Below are positions 34,514 to 45,735 of a DNA stretch of 64,000 bases, in pieces. Positions within the stretch are counted from its first letter, which is position 1. Every line of letters starts with the position of its first letter. This DNA comes from Mixophyes australis (taxonomy: Eukaryota > Chordata > Amphibia > Anura > Limnodynastidae): the NCBI GenBank assembly GCA_036250195.1, contig JAVHZZ010000006.1:158713724-158777723 (forward strand). The letters are read 5' to 3'. The position numbers and the translations under genes were made by a program. A model generated the notes under the pieces. It was not told the origin of the DNA. It saw only the letters and a list, made by a program, of their open reading frames with translations, and ran no database searches.

Positions 34514-36986
34514 CTGTGAAGCGGAGGGCACCTGGCTAACATGTAAATAGCAACTGAGTCTTCTCCTTGACATTTGATCATCACTGATATAACCACAACT
34601 ATCTGCAATATTACCCATACACACACCTTCACCATCATACATATCAGTGACCATGTATTCCTTCTTTATATCACCAATTATCCATCTGATGCCCAGACAC
34701 TGTTAAGCCTGTGCACACACACTTATATTTTAATGTGCCTATATCTGTACTGTGAGAAGTCTCGGGCTGACAGCCTGCTAACTCGGGCACATTAATTTTT
34801 CCTCTACAATTAAATAGATCTAAATGATGACACTGACCTGTATAAATAATCAAGTTCAAATGTATACCATTGTGTTACTGGGATAGGCATTTCATTGAAA
34901 TTATGACTTTAATCTCTATGTTCAACCAAGTCTAAATATTTACTCTGAACCTTATGATTAACCAGGTTTAAATTTATTCACACTATTGTATTATGCTCTA
35001 GCACTATTTGTGTTTTGCTATACATGAATCTTATGTATTCAATGTGGTAAACTCTGTGTCTTTTTTAAATTGTTGCATCTGTGTTATAATTGATGATGTG
35101 ATGTTGGTGTGAGTTTAGGGGACACCTATATAAAGAGCCATGTGTCTGTGTGTGTAAGAGCTCATTTAGCTATGACTGAGGGCAGGTGCTGTGGAATGTA
35201 CTAATTGGCATGAAACCAATGGGCAATGAAAAATAAAAATATTGGTACTTATATACCAAATGGGTCATTTTTTTTCTTTCACAGGGAATAGTATTACATT
35301 CAGTTTTATTAATTGTAACACACAGTGTGTTTTGTACGTGTTCTTGTAACGATACCTACATGAGAAACACTAAAAAGCAGGGAAAATAGCATTGTCTTAT
35401 TGACCACTTCATCAATTCAGCAAACCAGAAGATTGGGGGCCAAGTATAGCGGTGTAGGAACCGGAGGGCAGATGGGGAAGTTGCCCCCCCATGATTTCTG
35501 TTAGGAGGGCAATGACTTCCAAACAAAAGCCTTTGTACTAAGCATTTATACTAAATGGTAATTAATATTAATAATAATATGTATTTAATAATGTATAAAT
35601 ACATTTTTGGCCAACCCCTGAAACACTCACAAAAATTAACATAGGATTGGGAGTCTTTGTATATCTACAGTCACTGGTACAACTGTGGTAAAATGAGATA
35701 CCAAACACAAGAAATAGGAGCTTCAAGTTCTCTAGTAGTCCTTGACCTTTTGCCCCCCATGACAATTTTCGTTCCTACGCCCCTGGTCAATTATATCCCA
35801 TAATTCAATAGAGAGGGAGAACGGTATCATTCATTGTTAAATGTGGAAACATCATTTGTTTTGTGGTTGAATAGTGTGTTGCTGTGTATTTATAGGGCCA
35901 TGAACAGCCCTGTAGGCACAGGCTTACTGTACCTAATGGTATGTCTGCCCCTGGGAAAGACTGTAAACATACACACCTCTCAGCCAACCAGATTGTATCT
36001 GTTACACTGGATAATTATAATAGTAATAATAATATAGTAATAATACACCTTTTATCTAGGTAAAGTTATTGCAGCACAATCTGTAGATGATGTTTGTAAC
36101 TTACTTGATGTAAATGCAGACTCCCACAAATATCAATACACTTATGGTAATGATTGCTGCTGGTACAATGATGACTTCAGCCAGTATATGCAGATTATGG
36201 ACATCTATGCAAGAAAGAAACACATTAGGGAAATACCCTTAATTTAATTTACAGGGGTTGTTGGAGGCTATATTAATAAGTGTCTTTTTCTACTCTACAC
36301 TATCAACATTTAATACCACCCAGAGAAGGAATGAAGTGCGGACACTTCATCCTGAGGGGTTAAATGACTCTTCAATATTAATGTTTTTTTTATTTCTGTA
36401 GGTGGTATTTTATATCGATAATGTAGAGTAGAAAGGAACTATTATCATTATTTTCCTTGGTTAATGATTTATCGAATGCATTAAGTTTTATTACTTGTAT
36501 ATGGTTCTTTAGCATTTAAAAGTGGATTTTTTATATTTATTTTTATTTGCATTTGATTTTTGTTTTATATATATATTTAAGAGTGAATAACACCATGCCC
36601 CTTCCTCCCCTCAAATCTGTGTTTGTGAGTCACCCAATTGTATTCTGCGCACCAGAATAAAATACAAAGATGGCTAACGTGGATTTTTGTGTGAAGTGTT
36701 CCACTGGTGTGGTAGTTTATCAGAAGGTGGCCAGTAGATTTAATATATTTGGTCTGGGGGTATATACCTATGCATCACTGCGTGTACAAGTCAATATAAC
36801 AAAAATATTACACCATTACTGGTCTCCACTGCTGTTTTTATTTATGTGGTGAGATCCAGAGATACATTCTGAGAACCACATGGGCTGACAACGTCTTATG
36901 ATTGCTGACAAGCTTCTATCTGGTACGCATACCACTAATCTAAGGCATACTTCTGTATTTTTACAATACTACACCATGAGGCGCCT

Positions 36987-37041
<55 letters not shown>

Positions 37042-38065
37042 GTACCCATATGTGAGATTGGAATGGATTGTATCTCAATTGACCTAATTAACTAATTAAT
37101 TATGCATCAGTCTGCTTTCCCCTTTGTGTGTCTATTGATTCACAAATCCAGAGGACTATATAAACTGTATCTTTACAGTGTCTTAATATCTTTGATAAAG
37201 TCGTTATATGTGGCGAAATGCGTCAGCCGATACTTGCTGGAGATGAACAATATACTGTGTTTTTATATCTATCCTTTAAGTGCACTTTAATCATTAGTAT
37301 CTGCTGTCAGAGCACTGAGATCGAAGAGCTAGATGGTTGATCTTCCTCTATTTCTGTCATGGCTTAGGAGACTACGGTCAGAGCAGATTAGGGGGTGAAG
37401 GATTTTTTTACTCACCCGCACTGTCGTCTTCCTTCTTTATGTCAAAGTTCTGCAGGGTTGGTGACACTGAATGGATTTCATTTAAAATAAAAAATTAACA
37501 TTACATTTCTTAAAGTAACAAAGAAAAATAAAGAGATACAGGGTATTGTATATGCCTTAAACAATCTGTCCTCTTTTTGGAATTTTTTTGTCTTCTGATT
37601 TAGATGTAATGGGCTTCATAGGGTCTACATTGCAAAGATAAGTTATAACTTGCATCACGATTAGATAGTCAACCTGCATAGTTTGAGGGGCCTCCTCTCT
37701 TCAGGGCACAGACTTAGTATGCTGATCTACCTACATGACAAATCTACATAATGTCTCTATATCAGCCAGGCAAAGTTGTTTATCATCAATACCAAGCGTA
37801 ACAAAAAGTGAAAAAATTCAGTGTGGCTGATATAAAGACCTTATGAAATATACAAAAAAATATATCAATGTTCATATTAAATTCTAACTAATGAACAATA
37901 TATCCTTTTACCAAGTTTTATGCATGTGTCTATGTCTCTATTTTTGCTTAGTAAAATAACTTAAATAAATGTCCATTTACCTTCAGTTGTCTCCGATAGC
38001 ATCCCATTTCCACAATTAATAAATGATATCACAAGAAACAATGAGCTTAAACACCACAAAGCCAT
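28785..38065 (-). CDS. Putative small type I membrane protein gene, 4-5 exons
   Basis: The gene is not recognised. Coding exons at 37981-38065, 37416-37466, 36105-36204 and 34292-34350 have GT-AG borders and join in phase; a tentative last exon (28785-28954) also fits, for 154 residues. Residues 1-21 look like a signal peptide (MALWCLSSLFLVISFINC). A short acidic ectodomain follows, then a transmembrane helix at about 56-77 (IIVPAAITISVLIFVGVCIY) and RKK on the cytoplasmic side. That order predicts a type I topology at the cell surface. The ATG has A at -3 and G at +4. If exon 4 is terminal instead, the frame runs on to a TGA near 34256, giving about 109 residues. Repeats fill all introns. 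Confidence 0.5.
29004..29319. mobile_element. TIR element, 'cctgattcattaag' family, copy C
   Basis: The perfect TIRs are 'gggcctgattcattaagga' and 'tccttaatgaatcaggccc'. A short internal duplication ('tagttggggtagggcatgt' twice, near 29105-29145) is unique to this copy. Confidence 0.85.
29510..29612 (-). pseudogene. Tc1/mariner transposase C-terminal scrap
   Basis: The minus-strand translation reads PQETFGGFVESMPRLVRAVL and then AARG before a stop, the typical C-terminal block (VESMPRRVxAV) of Tc1/mariner transposases. Only about 30 codons remain. Confidence 0.65.
30230..30480 (-). repeat. L2/SINE-type 3' sequence, minus strand
   Basis: It begins on the plus strand with 'catcatcatttattttta' and 'ttccgcagattttgtagcgc', the reverse of the L2/SINE tail, and continues into 3' UTR-like sequence. 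No coding part is attached. Confidence 0.5.
30481..31621. other. Intron or intergenic sequence, nothing recognised
   Basis: No transposon end, exon or RNA gene can be supported. The minus-strand frame 30466-30813 is Leu/Pro/Ser-rich because of GGGA-rich sequence. Confidence 0.4.
31622..31905. mobile_element. TIR element, 'cctgattcattaag' family, copy D
   Basis: The ends are 'aggccagattcattaag' and 'cttaatgaatcaggcc', and the interior 'atttttacactgaaattt' is on the opposite strand relative to copy A. Confidence 0.8.
32330..32362. repeat. (AAT)n microsatellite
   Basis: About ten uninterrupted 'ata' triplets ('aataataataataat'). Confidence 0.9.
32700..32935 (-). pseudogene. L1/Tx1-type LINE endonuclease fragment
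   Basis: The minus-strand frame contains ITSINAKGLNTPEKRSRA and the QGTHF box, where L1-type apurinic endonucleases have N-x-x-GLN and QETH. The expected catalytic Glu of QETH is Gly. Only the first 80 or so residues of the endonuclease domain remain; no RT is seen nearby. This is a different LINE clade from the L2-like copies. Confidence 0.7.
33065..33123. repeat. (TACG)n self-complementary microsatellite
   Basis: About 14 perfect TACG units. The unit is its own reverse complement in register, so the tract can extrude as a hairpin or cruciform. Confidence 0.95.
33190..34260. other. Intronic, nothing recognised
   Basis: Lies between membrane-gene exons 4 and 5 in the proposed model. No repeat with readable ends and no exon candidate was found. 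Confidence 0.35.
34292..34350 (-). CDS. Membrane-protein gene exon 4 (cytoplasmic)
   Basis: The acceptor is CTTTTTGCAG|TC and the donor CCAG|GTAACG. The 59-bp exon places LRKKQNE just after the helix, in agreement with the positive-inside rule. Phase 2 in, phase 1 out. Confidence 0.55.
34474..34513. repeat. (ATT)n microsatellite
   Basis: About 13 perfect 'att' units, 120 bp upstream (minus sense) of membrane-gene exon 4. Confidence 0.9.
35449..35785. mobile_element. Possible TIR element
   Basis: The ends 'ggtgtaggaaccggagggc' and 'ttcgttcctacgcccctgg' are roughly inverted, as are 'ttgccccccc' and 'ttttgccccccatg'. No target duplication could be matched, so the boundaries are provisional. 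Confidence 0.4.
36105..36204 (-). CDS. Membrane-protein gene exon 3 (transmembrane)
   Basis: The acceptor is CTTGCATAG|AT and the donor ATCAA|GTAAGT. The 100-bp exon encodes VHNLHILAE followed by a 22-residue hydrophobic helix. A helix of this quality between good splice sites is the strongest single argument for the gene. Confidence 0.6.
36992..37035. repeat. (AT)n microsatellite
   Basis: An uninterrupted TA/AT run of about 44 bp in the proposed intron 2 of the membrane-protein gene. Confidence 0.95.
37416..37466 (-). CDS. Membrane-protein gene exon 2
   Basis: The acceptor is CCATTCAG|TG and the donor GCGG|GTGAGT. The 51-bp exon encodes a polar, acidic stretch (SPTLQNFDIKKEDDSA). It is phase 1 at both ends. 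Confidence 0.55.
37981..38065 (-). CDS. Membrane-protein gene exon 1 (signal peptide)
   Basis: The ATG at 38065-38063 in a good Kozak setting opens a 28-codon frame with a hydrophobic core and a Cys-Gly-Asn-Gly cleavage-like end. The donor is GAAG|GTAAAT, phase 1. Confidence 0.6.
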
Positions 38066-38458
38066 GGTCCAACTTGCTCCTTCAACAACTTCACCTCAAA
38101 AGACTGGAACTGTTGGTGTCTATGACATCACCATGAGCCAAAGTTCTATATTGTGCAGTCATAATAAAAGAGATGGTGAGGACCTTATTAGAGAAAATTT
38201 ATGTAGGGAAACTATATTTTACCTGGTGTGTTTTTAAATTGCTGACAAAAATTTAATATATTAGAGAGCATCAATATGCTGGTAGTTCAAAGCTGCTACT
38301 TGAGGTAAAATGTGGTGATAACAATACAATCAGTTTAATCATCACAAAAAGGGGTCTATTGATAAATAAACCCCTATGTTTCCTATATATATGATGAAAG
38401 GAAGACTAGAGTCTTGTGCCAAATATGCAATATCCTAAACTTCCCAATCATGCATTTA

Positions 38459-39055
38459 CAGTCATGGCCAAAAGTTTTGAGAGTGACATTAATATTGGTT
38501 TTCACAAAGTTTTCTGCTTCAGTGTTTTTAGACCTTTTTGTCAGATGTTGCTGATGTAAAATTACATGCATTTCATAAGTGTCAAAGGCTTTTATTGACA
38601 ATTACATTAAGTTTATGCAAAGAGTCAATATTTGCAGTGTTGACCCTTCTTTTTGAAGACCTCTACAATTCGCCCTGGCATGCTGTCAATCAACTTCTTG
38701 GCCATATACTGACTGATGGGCGCCCATTCTTGCCTAATAAATGCTTTTAGTTTGTCAGAATTTGTAGATTTTTGTTTCTTCACCTGCCTATTGAGGATTG
38801 ACCACAAGTTCTCAATTGGATTACGGTCTGGGGAGCTTTCTAGCCATGGGCCCAAAATGTTGATGTTTTGATCCCCGAGCCACTTAGTTATCACTTTTGC
38901 CTTATTGCAAGGTGCTCCATCATGCTGGAAAAGACATTGTTCATCACCAAACTGTTCTTGGAAGAATAGGAGAAGTTCCTCTTGGAGGAAGTTTTGGTTC
39001 CATTTTTTATTCATAGCTGTTTTCCTAGGCAAAATTGTAGTTGCAGTCTTCATAA
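38459..39055 (-). mobile_element. 5'-truncated Tc1-like transposon
   Basis: The element end 'cagtcatggccaaaagtttt' follows a TA at 38457-38458, the Tc1/mariner target. The transposase frame (38625-39053, minus) runs from mid-catalytic domain to its stop. The other end is missing at about 39055. Confidence 0.85.
38625..39053 (-). pseudogene. Tc1-like transposase, C-terminal 140 residues
   Basis: The frame contains FQHDGAPCNKAKVI with the second catalytic Asp and SPDRNPIENLWSIL with the third acidic residue of the DDE triad, then VEVFKKKGQHCKY at the end. About 200 N-terminal residues (the HTH DNA-binding domains and the first Asp) are absent. The surviving part has no stop, so the truncation is not very old. 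Confidence 0.9.
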
Positions 39056-39126
39056 TGTGGATTCAGGAGAAAAGTAGAGACACAGCCCACAATATACCTG
39101 CAAGTGGGAGCAGGGAGAGGCTGAAC

Positions 39127-39408
39127 CATACTTGCCTACTTTTGCAGGCAGCTTTCTGGGAGGGGGTCCGTCGAGGGGGGCGTGGTCACGTGCGGTGCAC
39201 CGTTAGGCTCTGCCCCTGTCAATCTCAGACAATTTTAGCCAATCGCAGCAGGGGGCGGGGCAATGATGACACATTTAACCCCGCCCCACGCCATCTTCAA
39301 CAACGCCGAAATCTGGATCCGGGATTTTTGCCTGCTCTCTCGTGAGTCTGGGAGAACTTCTAAAAATTCGGGAGTCTCCCGGACATTACAGGAGAGTAGG
39401 CAACTATG
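39127..39408. mobile_element. hAT MITE, 'catacttgccaac' family, copy 2
   Basis: The ends are 'catacttgcctac' and 'gtaggcaactatg'. The flanks 'ggctgaac' (39119-39126 and 39409-39416) are an exact 8-bp duplication. It is inserted about 70 bp beyond the broken end of the Tc1 element. Confidence 0.92.
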
Positions 39409-40239
39409 GGCTGAACCGAGAGTGGAAGTAATGTGCAGAAGGAGTAAGGAGTTAGTGTTGTGGTAAGGATCACCTCACCACCAAAGTGCAGGCTGTGTCA
39501 GGTAAGATCCATGCAGGAGGAGAAAGGCAGCTGTATATATTTAATTTATTACAGCAAAAGTTTAAAAATGTGCTGGAGTGAAGAAGGAGTGTAAATAAAG
39601 ATATTGTATTTTGCCATATAGAGATGGTCTGGTGCCCAAATTAATGAAGCATGTACTGCACTGCACCACCCAGTTACATCACCTGTGTCCCACCAACTAC
39701 AAAGAGACTTGTAATAAAATACCTCCATGTGCAGGGACCCCCTGATAATTTATACCTATGCCCAAAAGCTAGCAAGGACTAGAGAAGGAGGTGCACTGCC
39801 TAACCTGTGCACCTCACATTACACACAGGGACAGGGAGTTACATATTTTTCCAGAATATAATTTTTTGTTCTTAATATGTTTCAGTGATTGTAATTTGTC
39901 TTAATCTCCTGCCGCATAATAATTAGAGATAAGCGCACTCGGATTTATGAAATCCGAGCCCACCCGAACGTTGCCGATCCGAGTCGGATCCGAGACAGAT
40001 CCGGGTATTGGCGCCAAATTCAAATCTGAAACTGAGGCTCTGACTCATAATCCCGTTGTCGGATCTCGCGATACTCGGATCCTATAAATTCCCCACTAGT
40101 CGCCGCCATCTTCACTCGGGCATTGATCAGGGTAGAGGGAGGGTGTGTTAGGTGGTCCTCTGTCCTGCTATATCTCGTGCTGTTCAGTTCAGTTCAGTTC
40201 AGTTCTGTGCTGTGCTGTGCTGTGCTGTGCTCAGTCCAG

Positions 40240-41210
40240 TGGTGCTGTGTCCTGTGCTCTGTCCTTCTGAGGTCAGTGGTGCTGCTGGGTCCTGTGCTGT
40301 GTCCTGTTCAGTCCAGTGGTGCTGTGTCCTGTGCTCTGTGCTTCTAAGGGCATAGTTATTTCCCCAATATTCCCCTGTGTTTAAAAAAATAAAAAAAAGT
40401 TATTTAAAAAAATACCAAAAACTAATTAATTTTTTTTTTAATTACCACAAAATTTGCACAACCAATCCTGCAGTATAAGCCCATTGGTACTGCAATATTA
40501 CCAAGTTCACACATTCAGCAGTAAAAGTCCAGTGGTACTGCAATATTACAAAGTTCACACATTCTGCAGTATCAGTCCATTGGTGCTGTGTCCTGTGCTC
40601 TGTCCTGCTGAGTTCAGTAGTGCTGCTGGGTCCTGTGCTGTGTCCTGTTCAGTCCAGTGGTGCTGTGTCCTGTGCTCTGTGCTTCTAAGGGCATAGTTAT
40701 TTCCCCATTATTCCCAAGTTTTTAAAAAATAAAAAAAAAGTTATAAAAAAAATTAAAATAAAAAATTAAAAAAATAAATAATTATAACCAAATTTGCAAA
40801 ACCAATCCAGCAGTATAAGCCCATTGGTACTGCAATATTACCAAGTTCACACATTCAGCAGTAAAAGTCCAGTGGTACTGCAATATTACAAAGTTCACAC
40901 ATTCTGCAGTATCAGTCCAGTGGTGCTGTGTCCTGTGCTCTGTCCTGCTGAGTTCAATAGTGCTGCTGGGTCCTGTGCTGTGTCCTGTTCAGTCCAGTGG
41001 TGCTGTGTCCTGTGCTCTGTGCTTCTAAGGGCATAGTTATTTTCCCATTATTCCCAAGTTTTTAAAAAATAAAAAAAAAGTTATAAAAAAAATTAAAATA
41101 AAAAAAAAAAAAAAAGTAATTATAACCAAATTTGCAAAACCAATCCAGCAGTATAAGTCCATTGGTACTGCAATATTACCAAGTTCACACATTCTGCAGT
41201 ATCTTGTGCT
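40240..41210. repeat. 340-bp tandem repeat in hAT 5' region
   Basis: The block 'agtataagcccattggtact' starts at about 40473, 40812 and 41152, and 'tgctgtgtcctgtgctctg' recurs about 340 bp apart. Each unit has a CTGTG-rich part and an A-rich part. Frames such as 40454-40696 are translations of the repeat, not genes. Confidence 0.85.
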
Positions 41211-41217
41211 ACATATA

Positions 41218-44212
41218 ATGGAGACCAAAAATTTGGAGGATAAAGTAGGGAAAGATCAAGACCCACTTCCTCCTAATGCTGAAGCTGCTGCCACTAGTCA
41301 TAACATAGACGATGAAATGCCATCAACGTCGTCTTCCAAGCCCGATGCCCAATCTCGTAGTACCGGGCATGTAAAATCCAAAAAGCCCAAGTTAAGAAAA
41401 AGTAGCAAAAAGAGAAACTTAAAATCATCTGAGGAGAAACGTAAAGTTGCCAATATGCCATTTACGACACGGAGTGGCAAGGAACGGCTTAGGCCCTGGC
41501 CTGTGTTCATGACTAGTGGTTCAGCTTCACCCACGGATCTTAGCCCTCCTCCTCCTCCCCCCCTACAAAAAATTGAAGAGAGTTATGCTGTCAGCAACAA
41601 AACAGCAAACAACTCTGCCTTCTAAAGAGAAATTATCACAAATCCCCAAGGCGAGTCCAAGGGTGTTGGTGGTTGTCAAGCCTGACCTTCCCATCACTGT
41701 ACGGGAAGAGGGGGCTCGGGAGGAGCCTATTGATGATGTAGCTGGCGCTGTGGAGGAACTTGATGATGAGGATGGTGATGTGGTTATTGTAAATGAGGCA
41801 CCAGGGGGGGAAACAGCTGATGTCCATGGGATGAAAAAGCCCATCGTCATGCCTGGTCAGAAGACCAAAAAATGCACCTCTTCGGTCCGGAGTTATTTTT
41901 ATCCAAATCCAGACAACCAATGTATGGCCATATGTAGCTTATGTAAAGCTCAAATAAGCAGGGGTAAGGATCTTGCCCACCTAGGAACATCCTCCCTTAT
42001 ACGTCACCTGAATAACCTTCATAGTTCAGTGGTTAGTTCAGGAACTGGGGCTAGGACCCTCATCGGTACAGGGACACCTAAATCCCGTGGTCCAGTTGGA
42101 TACACACCAGCAACACCCTCCTCGTCAACTTCCTCCACAATCTCCATCAGATTCAGTCCTGCAGCCCAAGTCAGCAGCCAGACTGAGTCCTCCTCAATAC
42201 GGGATTCATCCGAGGAATCCTGCAGCGGTACGCCTACTACTGCCACTGCTGCTGTTGCTGCTGTTAGTCGGTCCTCTTCCCAGAGGGGAAGTCGTAAGAC
42301 CGCTAAGTCTTTCACAAAACAATTGAACGTCCAACAGTCGTTTGCCATGACCACAAAATACGATAGTAGTCACCCTATTGCAAAGCGTATAACTGCGGCT
42401 GTAACTGCAATGTTGGTGTTAGACGTGCGCCCGGTGTCCGCCATCAGTGGAGTGGGATTTAGAGGGTTGATGGAGGTATTGTGTCCCCGGTACCAAATCC
42501 TGTCGAGATTCCACTTCACTAGGCAGGCGATACCAAAAATGTACAGAGAAGTACGATCAAGTGTCCTCAGTGCTCTAAAAAATGCGGTTGTACCCACTGT
42601 CCACTTAACCACGGACATGTGGACAAGTGGTTCTGGGCAAACGAAGGACTATATGACTGTGACAGCCCACTGGGTAGATGCATCCCCTTCCGCAGCAACA
42701 GCAACAGCTGCATCAGTAGCAGCATCTACAAAATGGCTGCTCGTGCAAAGGCAGGCAACATTGTGTATTACAGGCTTTAATAAGAGGCACAACGCTGACA
42801 ACATATTAGAGAAACTGAGGGAAATTATCTAACAGTGGCTTACCCCACTTAGACTCTCATGGGGATTTGTGGTGTCAGACAATGCCAGTAACATTGTGCG
42901 GGCATTAAATATGGGCAATTTCCAGCATTTCCCATGTTTTGCCCACACCATTAATTTGGTGGTGCAGCATTACCTCAAGAGTGACAGGGGTGTGCAGGAG
43001 ATGCTTGCGGTGGCGCGCAAAATTGCTGGACACTTTCGGCATTCAGCCAGTGCCTACCGCAGACAAGAGGCACATCAAAAAACCATGAACCTGCCCTGCC
43101 ATCACCTCAAACAAGAGGTTGTGACGCGCTGGAACTCCACCCTCTATATGCTGCAGAGGATGGAGGAGCAGCAAAAGGCCATTCAGGCCTACACAGCCAC
43201 CTACGACATAGGCAAAGGAGTGGGGATGCGCCTCAGTCAAGCGCAGTGGAGACTGATTTCCGTGTTGTGCAAGGTTCTGCAGCCATTTGAACTTGCCACA
43301 CGAGAAGTCAGTTCCGACACTGCCAGCTTGAGTCAGGTCATTCCCCTGATCAGGCTGTTGCAGAAGCAGCTGGAGAAAGTGAGGGAGGAGCTGGTAAGCC
43401 ATTGCAATTACACCAAGCATGTAGCTCTTGTGGATGTAGCCCTTCGTACGCTTTGCCAGGATCCGAGGGTGGTCACTCTTTTAAAGTCAGAGGAATACAT
43501 TCTGGCCACCGTGCTCGATCCTCGGTTTAAAGCGTATGTTGTGTCTCTGTTTCCGGCGGACACAAGTCTACAGCGGTGCAAAGACCTGCTGGTCAGGAGA
43601 TTGTCCTCTGAAGAGGACCGTGACATGCCAACAGCTCCACCCTCATTTTCTTCCACATCTATGGCTGCGAGGAAAAAGCTCAGTTTTCCTAAAAGAGGCG
43701 CTGGCGGGGATGCTGATAACAACTGGTCTGGACTGAAGGACCTGCCAACCATTGCAGACATGTCTACTCTCGCTGCATTGGATGCTGTCACAATAGAAAA
43801 AATTGTGGATGATTACTTTGCTGACACCATCCAAGTAGACATGTCAGACAGTCCATATTGTTACTGGCAGGAAAAAAAGGCAGTTTGGAAGCCCCTGTAC
43901 AAACTGGCTCTATTTTACCTGAGTTGTCCCCCCTCCAGTGTGTACTCGGAAAGAGTTTTTAGTGCAGCGGGGAACCTGGTCAGTCAGCGGCGAAGGAGGT
44001 TGCTTCCTCATAACGTTGAAAAAATGATGTTTATAAAAATGAATAATCAATTCCTCAATGAAGTACAGCACTGCCCTCCAGATAGTACAGAGGAACCTGT
44101 GGTTGTGGAGTCCAGCGGGGACGAATTGATAATGTGTGATGAGGAGGAAGTACACACTGTAGGGGGAGAGGAATCAGAGGTTGAGGATGAGGACGACATC
44201 TTGCCTCAGTAG
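41218..44212 (+). pseudogene. hAT transposase with BED zinc finger, nearly intact
   Basis: A ZBED-like transposase of about 1000 residues that would cut and reinsert the element. It starts at ATG 41218 (METKNLED). A +1-type frameshift lies between 41516 and 41625. The second frame then carries a BED finger (CSLCKAQISRG...HLNNLH), TTDMWTSGSG and, after one in-frame TAA (42830-42832), VVSDNASNIV and the hAT C-terminal dimerisation domain (LALFYLSCPPSSVYSERVFS, then RRRRLLP). It ends in an acidic tail at TAG 44210. Just these two lesions are visible in 3 kb. Confidence 0.9.
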
Positions 44213-45159
44213 AGCCTGTTTAGTCTGTACAGGGAGAGATGAATAGCTTTTTTGGTGTGGGGGCCCAAACAAACCAATCATTTCAGCCAAAGTTGTTTGG
44301 TAGACCCTGTCGCTGAAATGATTGGTTTGTTAAAGTGTGCATGTCCTATTTCAACAACATAAGGGTGGGTGTGAGGGCCCAAGGACAATTCCATCTTGGA
44401 ACTTTTTTTTTTGCATTATGTGACCAATCAACAGTCGTTTGCCATGTTCAAAAAGTAAAACCAAATTTAAACAAATTCAAGAAATTAAACCAAAAGTAAA
44501 ATGCCCTGTCATAATTTAAAACAAGAGGTATTGACATGCTCTAAAACTACTGTACTGTTGTTTATATTTTATAAACACTACACTTGAAAGCTTGAGTCTT
44601 TCAATGAAAAAGTAACTCTCCATTGCACGAATATTTGCAACAGGGACAATTTTAGGGTTAAGAAAGTCAACTGATAACACTTAGACGCTGTCTGTCTTTA
44701 TAAACACTACACTTGGAAGTTGGAGGAGGTATTGTGGCCCAGGCACCAAATTTACTACCGGGGCCACTCCACCATGCAGTCCATATTTAGGTTTATCAGA
44801 TATTAAACAACGGTGACAGTTGATGCCCAATTTTTTAATTATATTGTTGGCGCTGTAAAAAATTGTGTTCCGGGCACACCACACTATGCAGTCCATACCC
44901 TTTTTTGGTGGAATTCTGACCCGTGGAGGGTTTTTTAATTATATTGTGGCCTCGGTACCAAATTGTGTACCGGGGCCACCACACTTCGCAGTCAAGAAAG
45001 ATAGATGCGTATCATAGATAAAGTACATTCAGTGTTGTGGGGCAAATTGATAAATATTCAAAATGCACTGACATTATCAAAAACAAGAGGTTTTCACACG
45101 CTGAAACTCCAACATGTATATGATGGAGAGGATGGAGGAGCAGCCGTATGTGCAGTGTA

Positions 45160-45735
45160 ATGCAGACCTGTTGAAGGTTTTTTATATATTTTATTGTGGT
45201 GCCCAGTGCCCACTACTCTACACAGTCCAGATACTACTTTTGGGTGTAATTCAGACCTGTTGAAGGTTTTCTATATATTTTTTATTGTGGTGCCCAGTGC
45301 CCACTACTCTACGCAGTCCAGATACTATTTTTGGGTGTAATTCAGACCTGTTGAAGGTTTTCTATATATTTTTTATTGTGGTGGCCAGTGCCCACTACTC
45401 TACGCAGTCCAGATACTATTTTTGGGTGTAATTCAGACCTGTTGAAGGTTTTCTATATATTTTTTATTGTGGTGCCCAGTGCCCACTACTCTACGCAGTC
45501 CAGATACTATTTTTGGGTGTAATTCAGACCTGTTGAAGGTTTTCTATATATTATATTGTGGTGGCCAGTGGCCAGTCCTCTACGCAGTCCAGATACTATT
45601 TTTGAGTGTAATTCAGACCTGTTGAAGGTTTTCTATATATTATATTGTGGTGGCCAGTAGCCAGTCCTCTACGCAGTCCAGATACTATTTTTGGGTGTAA
45701 TTCAGACCAGTTGATGGGTTTTTAATTATATTGTG
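45160..45735. repeat. About 90-bp tandem repeat in hAT 3' region
   Basis: Six to seven units share 'attcagacctgttgaagg' and 'acgcagtccagatactattt', with starts spaced 91, 91, 91, 89 and 89 bp. They lie between the transposase stop and the right terminus. Confidence 0.9.

Noticed and set aside
40123..41036. Three similar frames with VLCPVLCPAE and AVSCSVQWCC
   Set aside because: They are translations of the 340-bp tandem repeat within the hAT element; the repetition explains the similarity.
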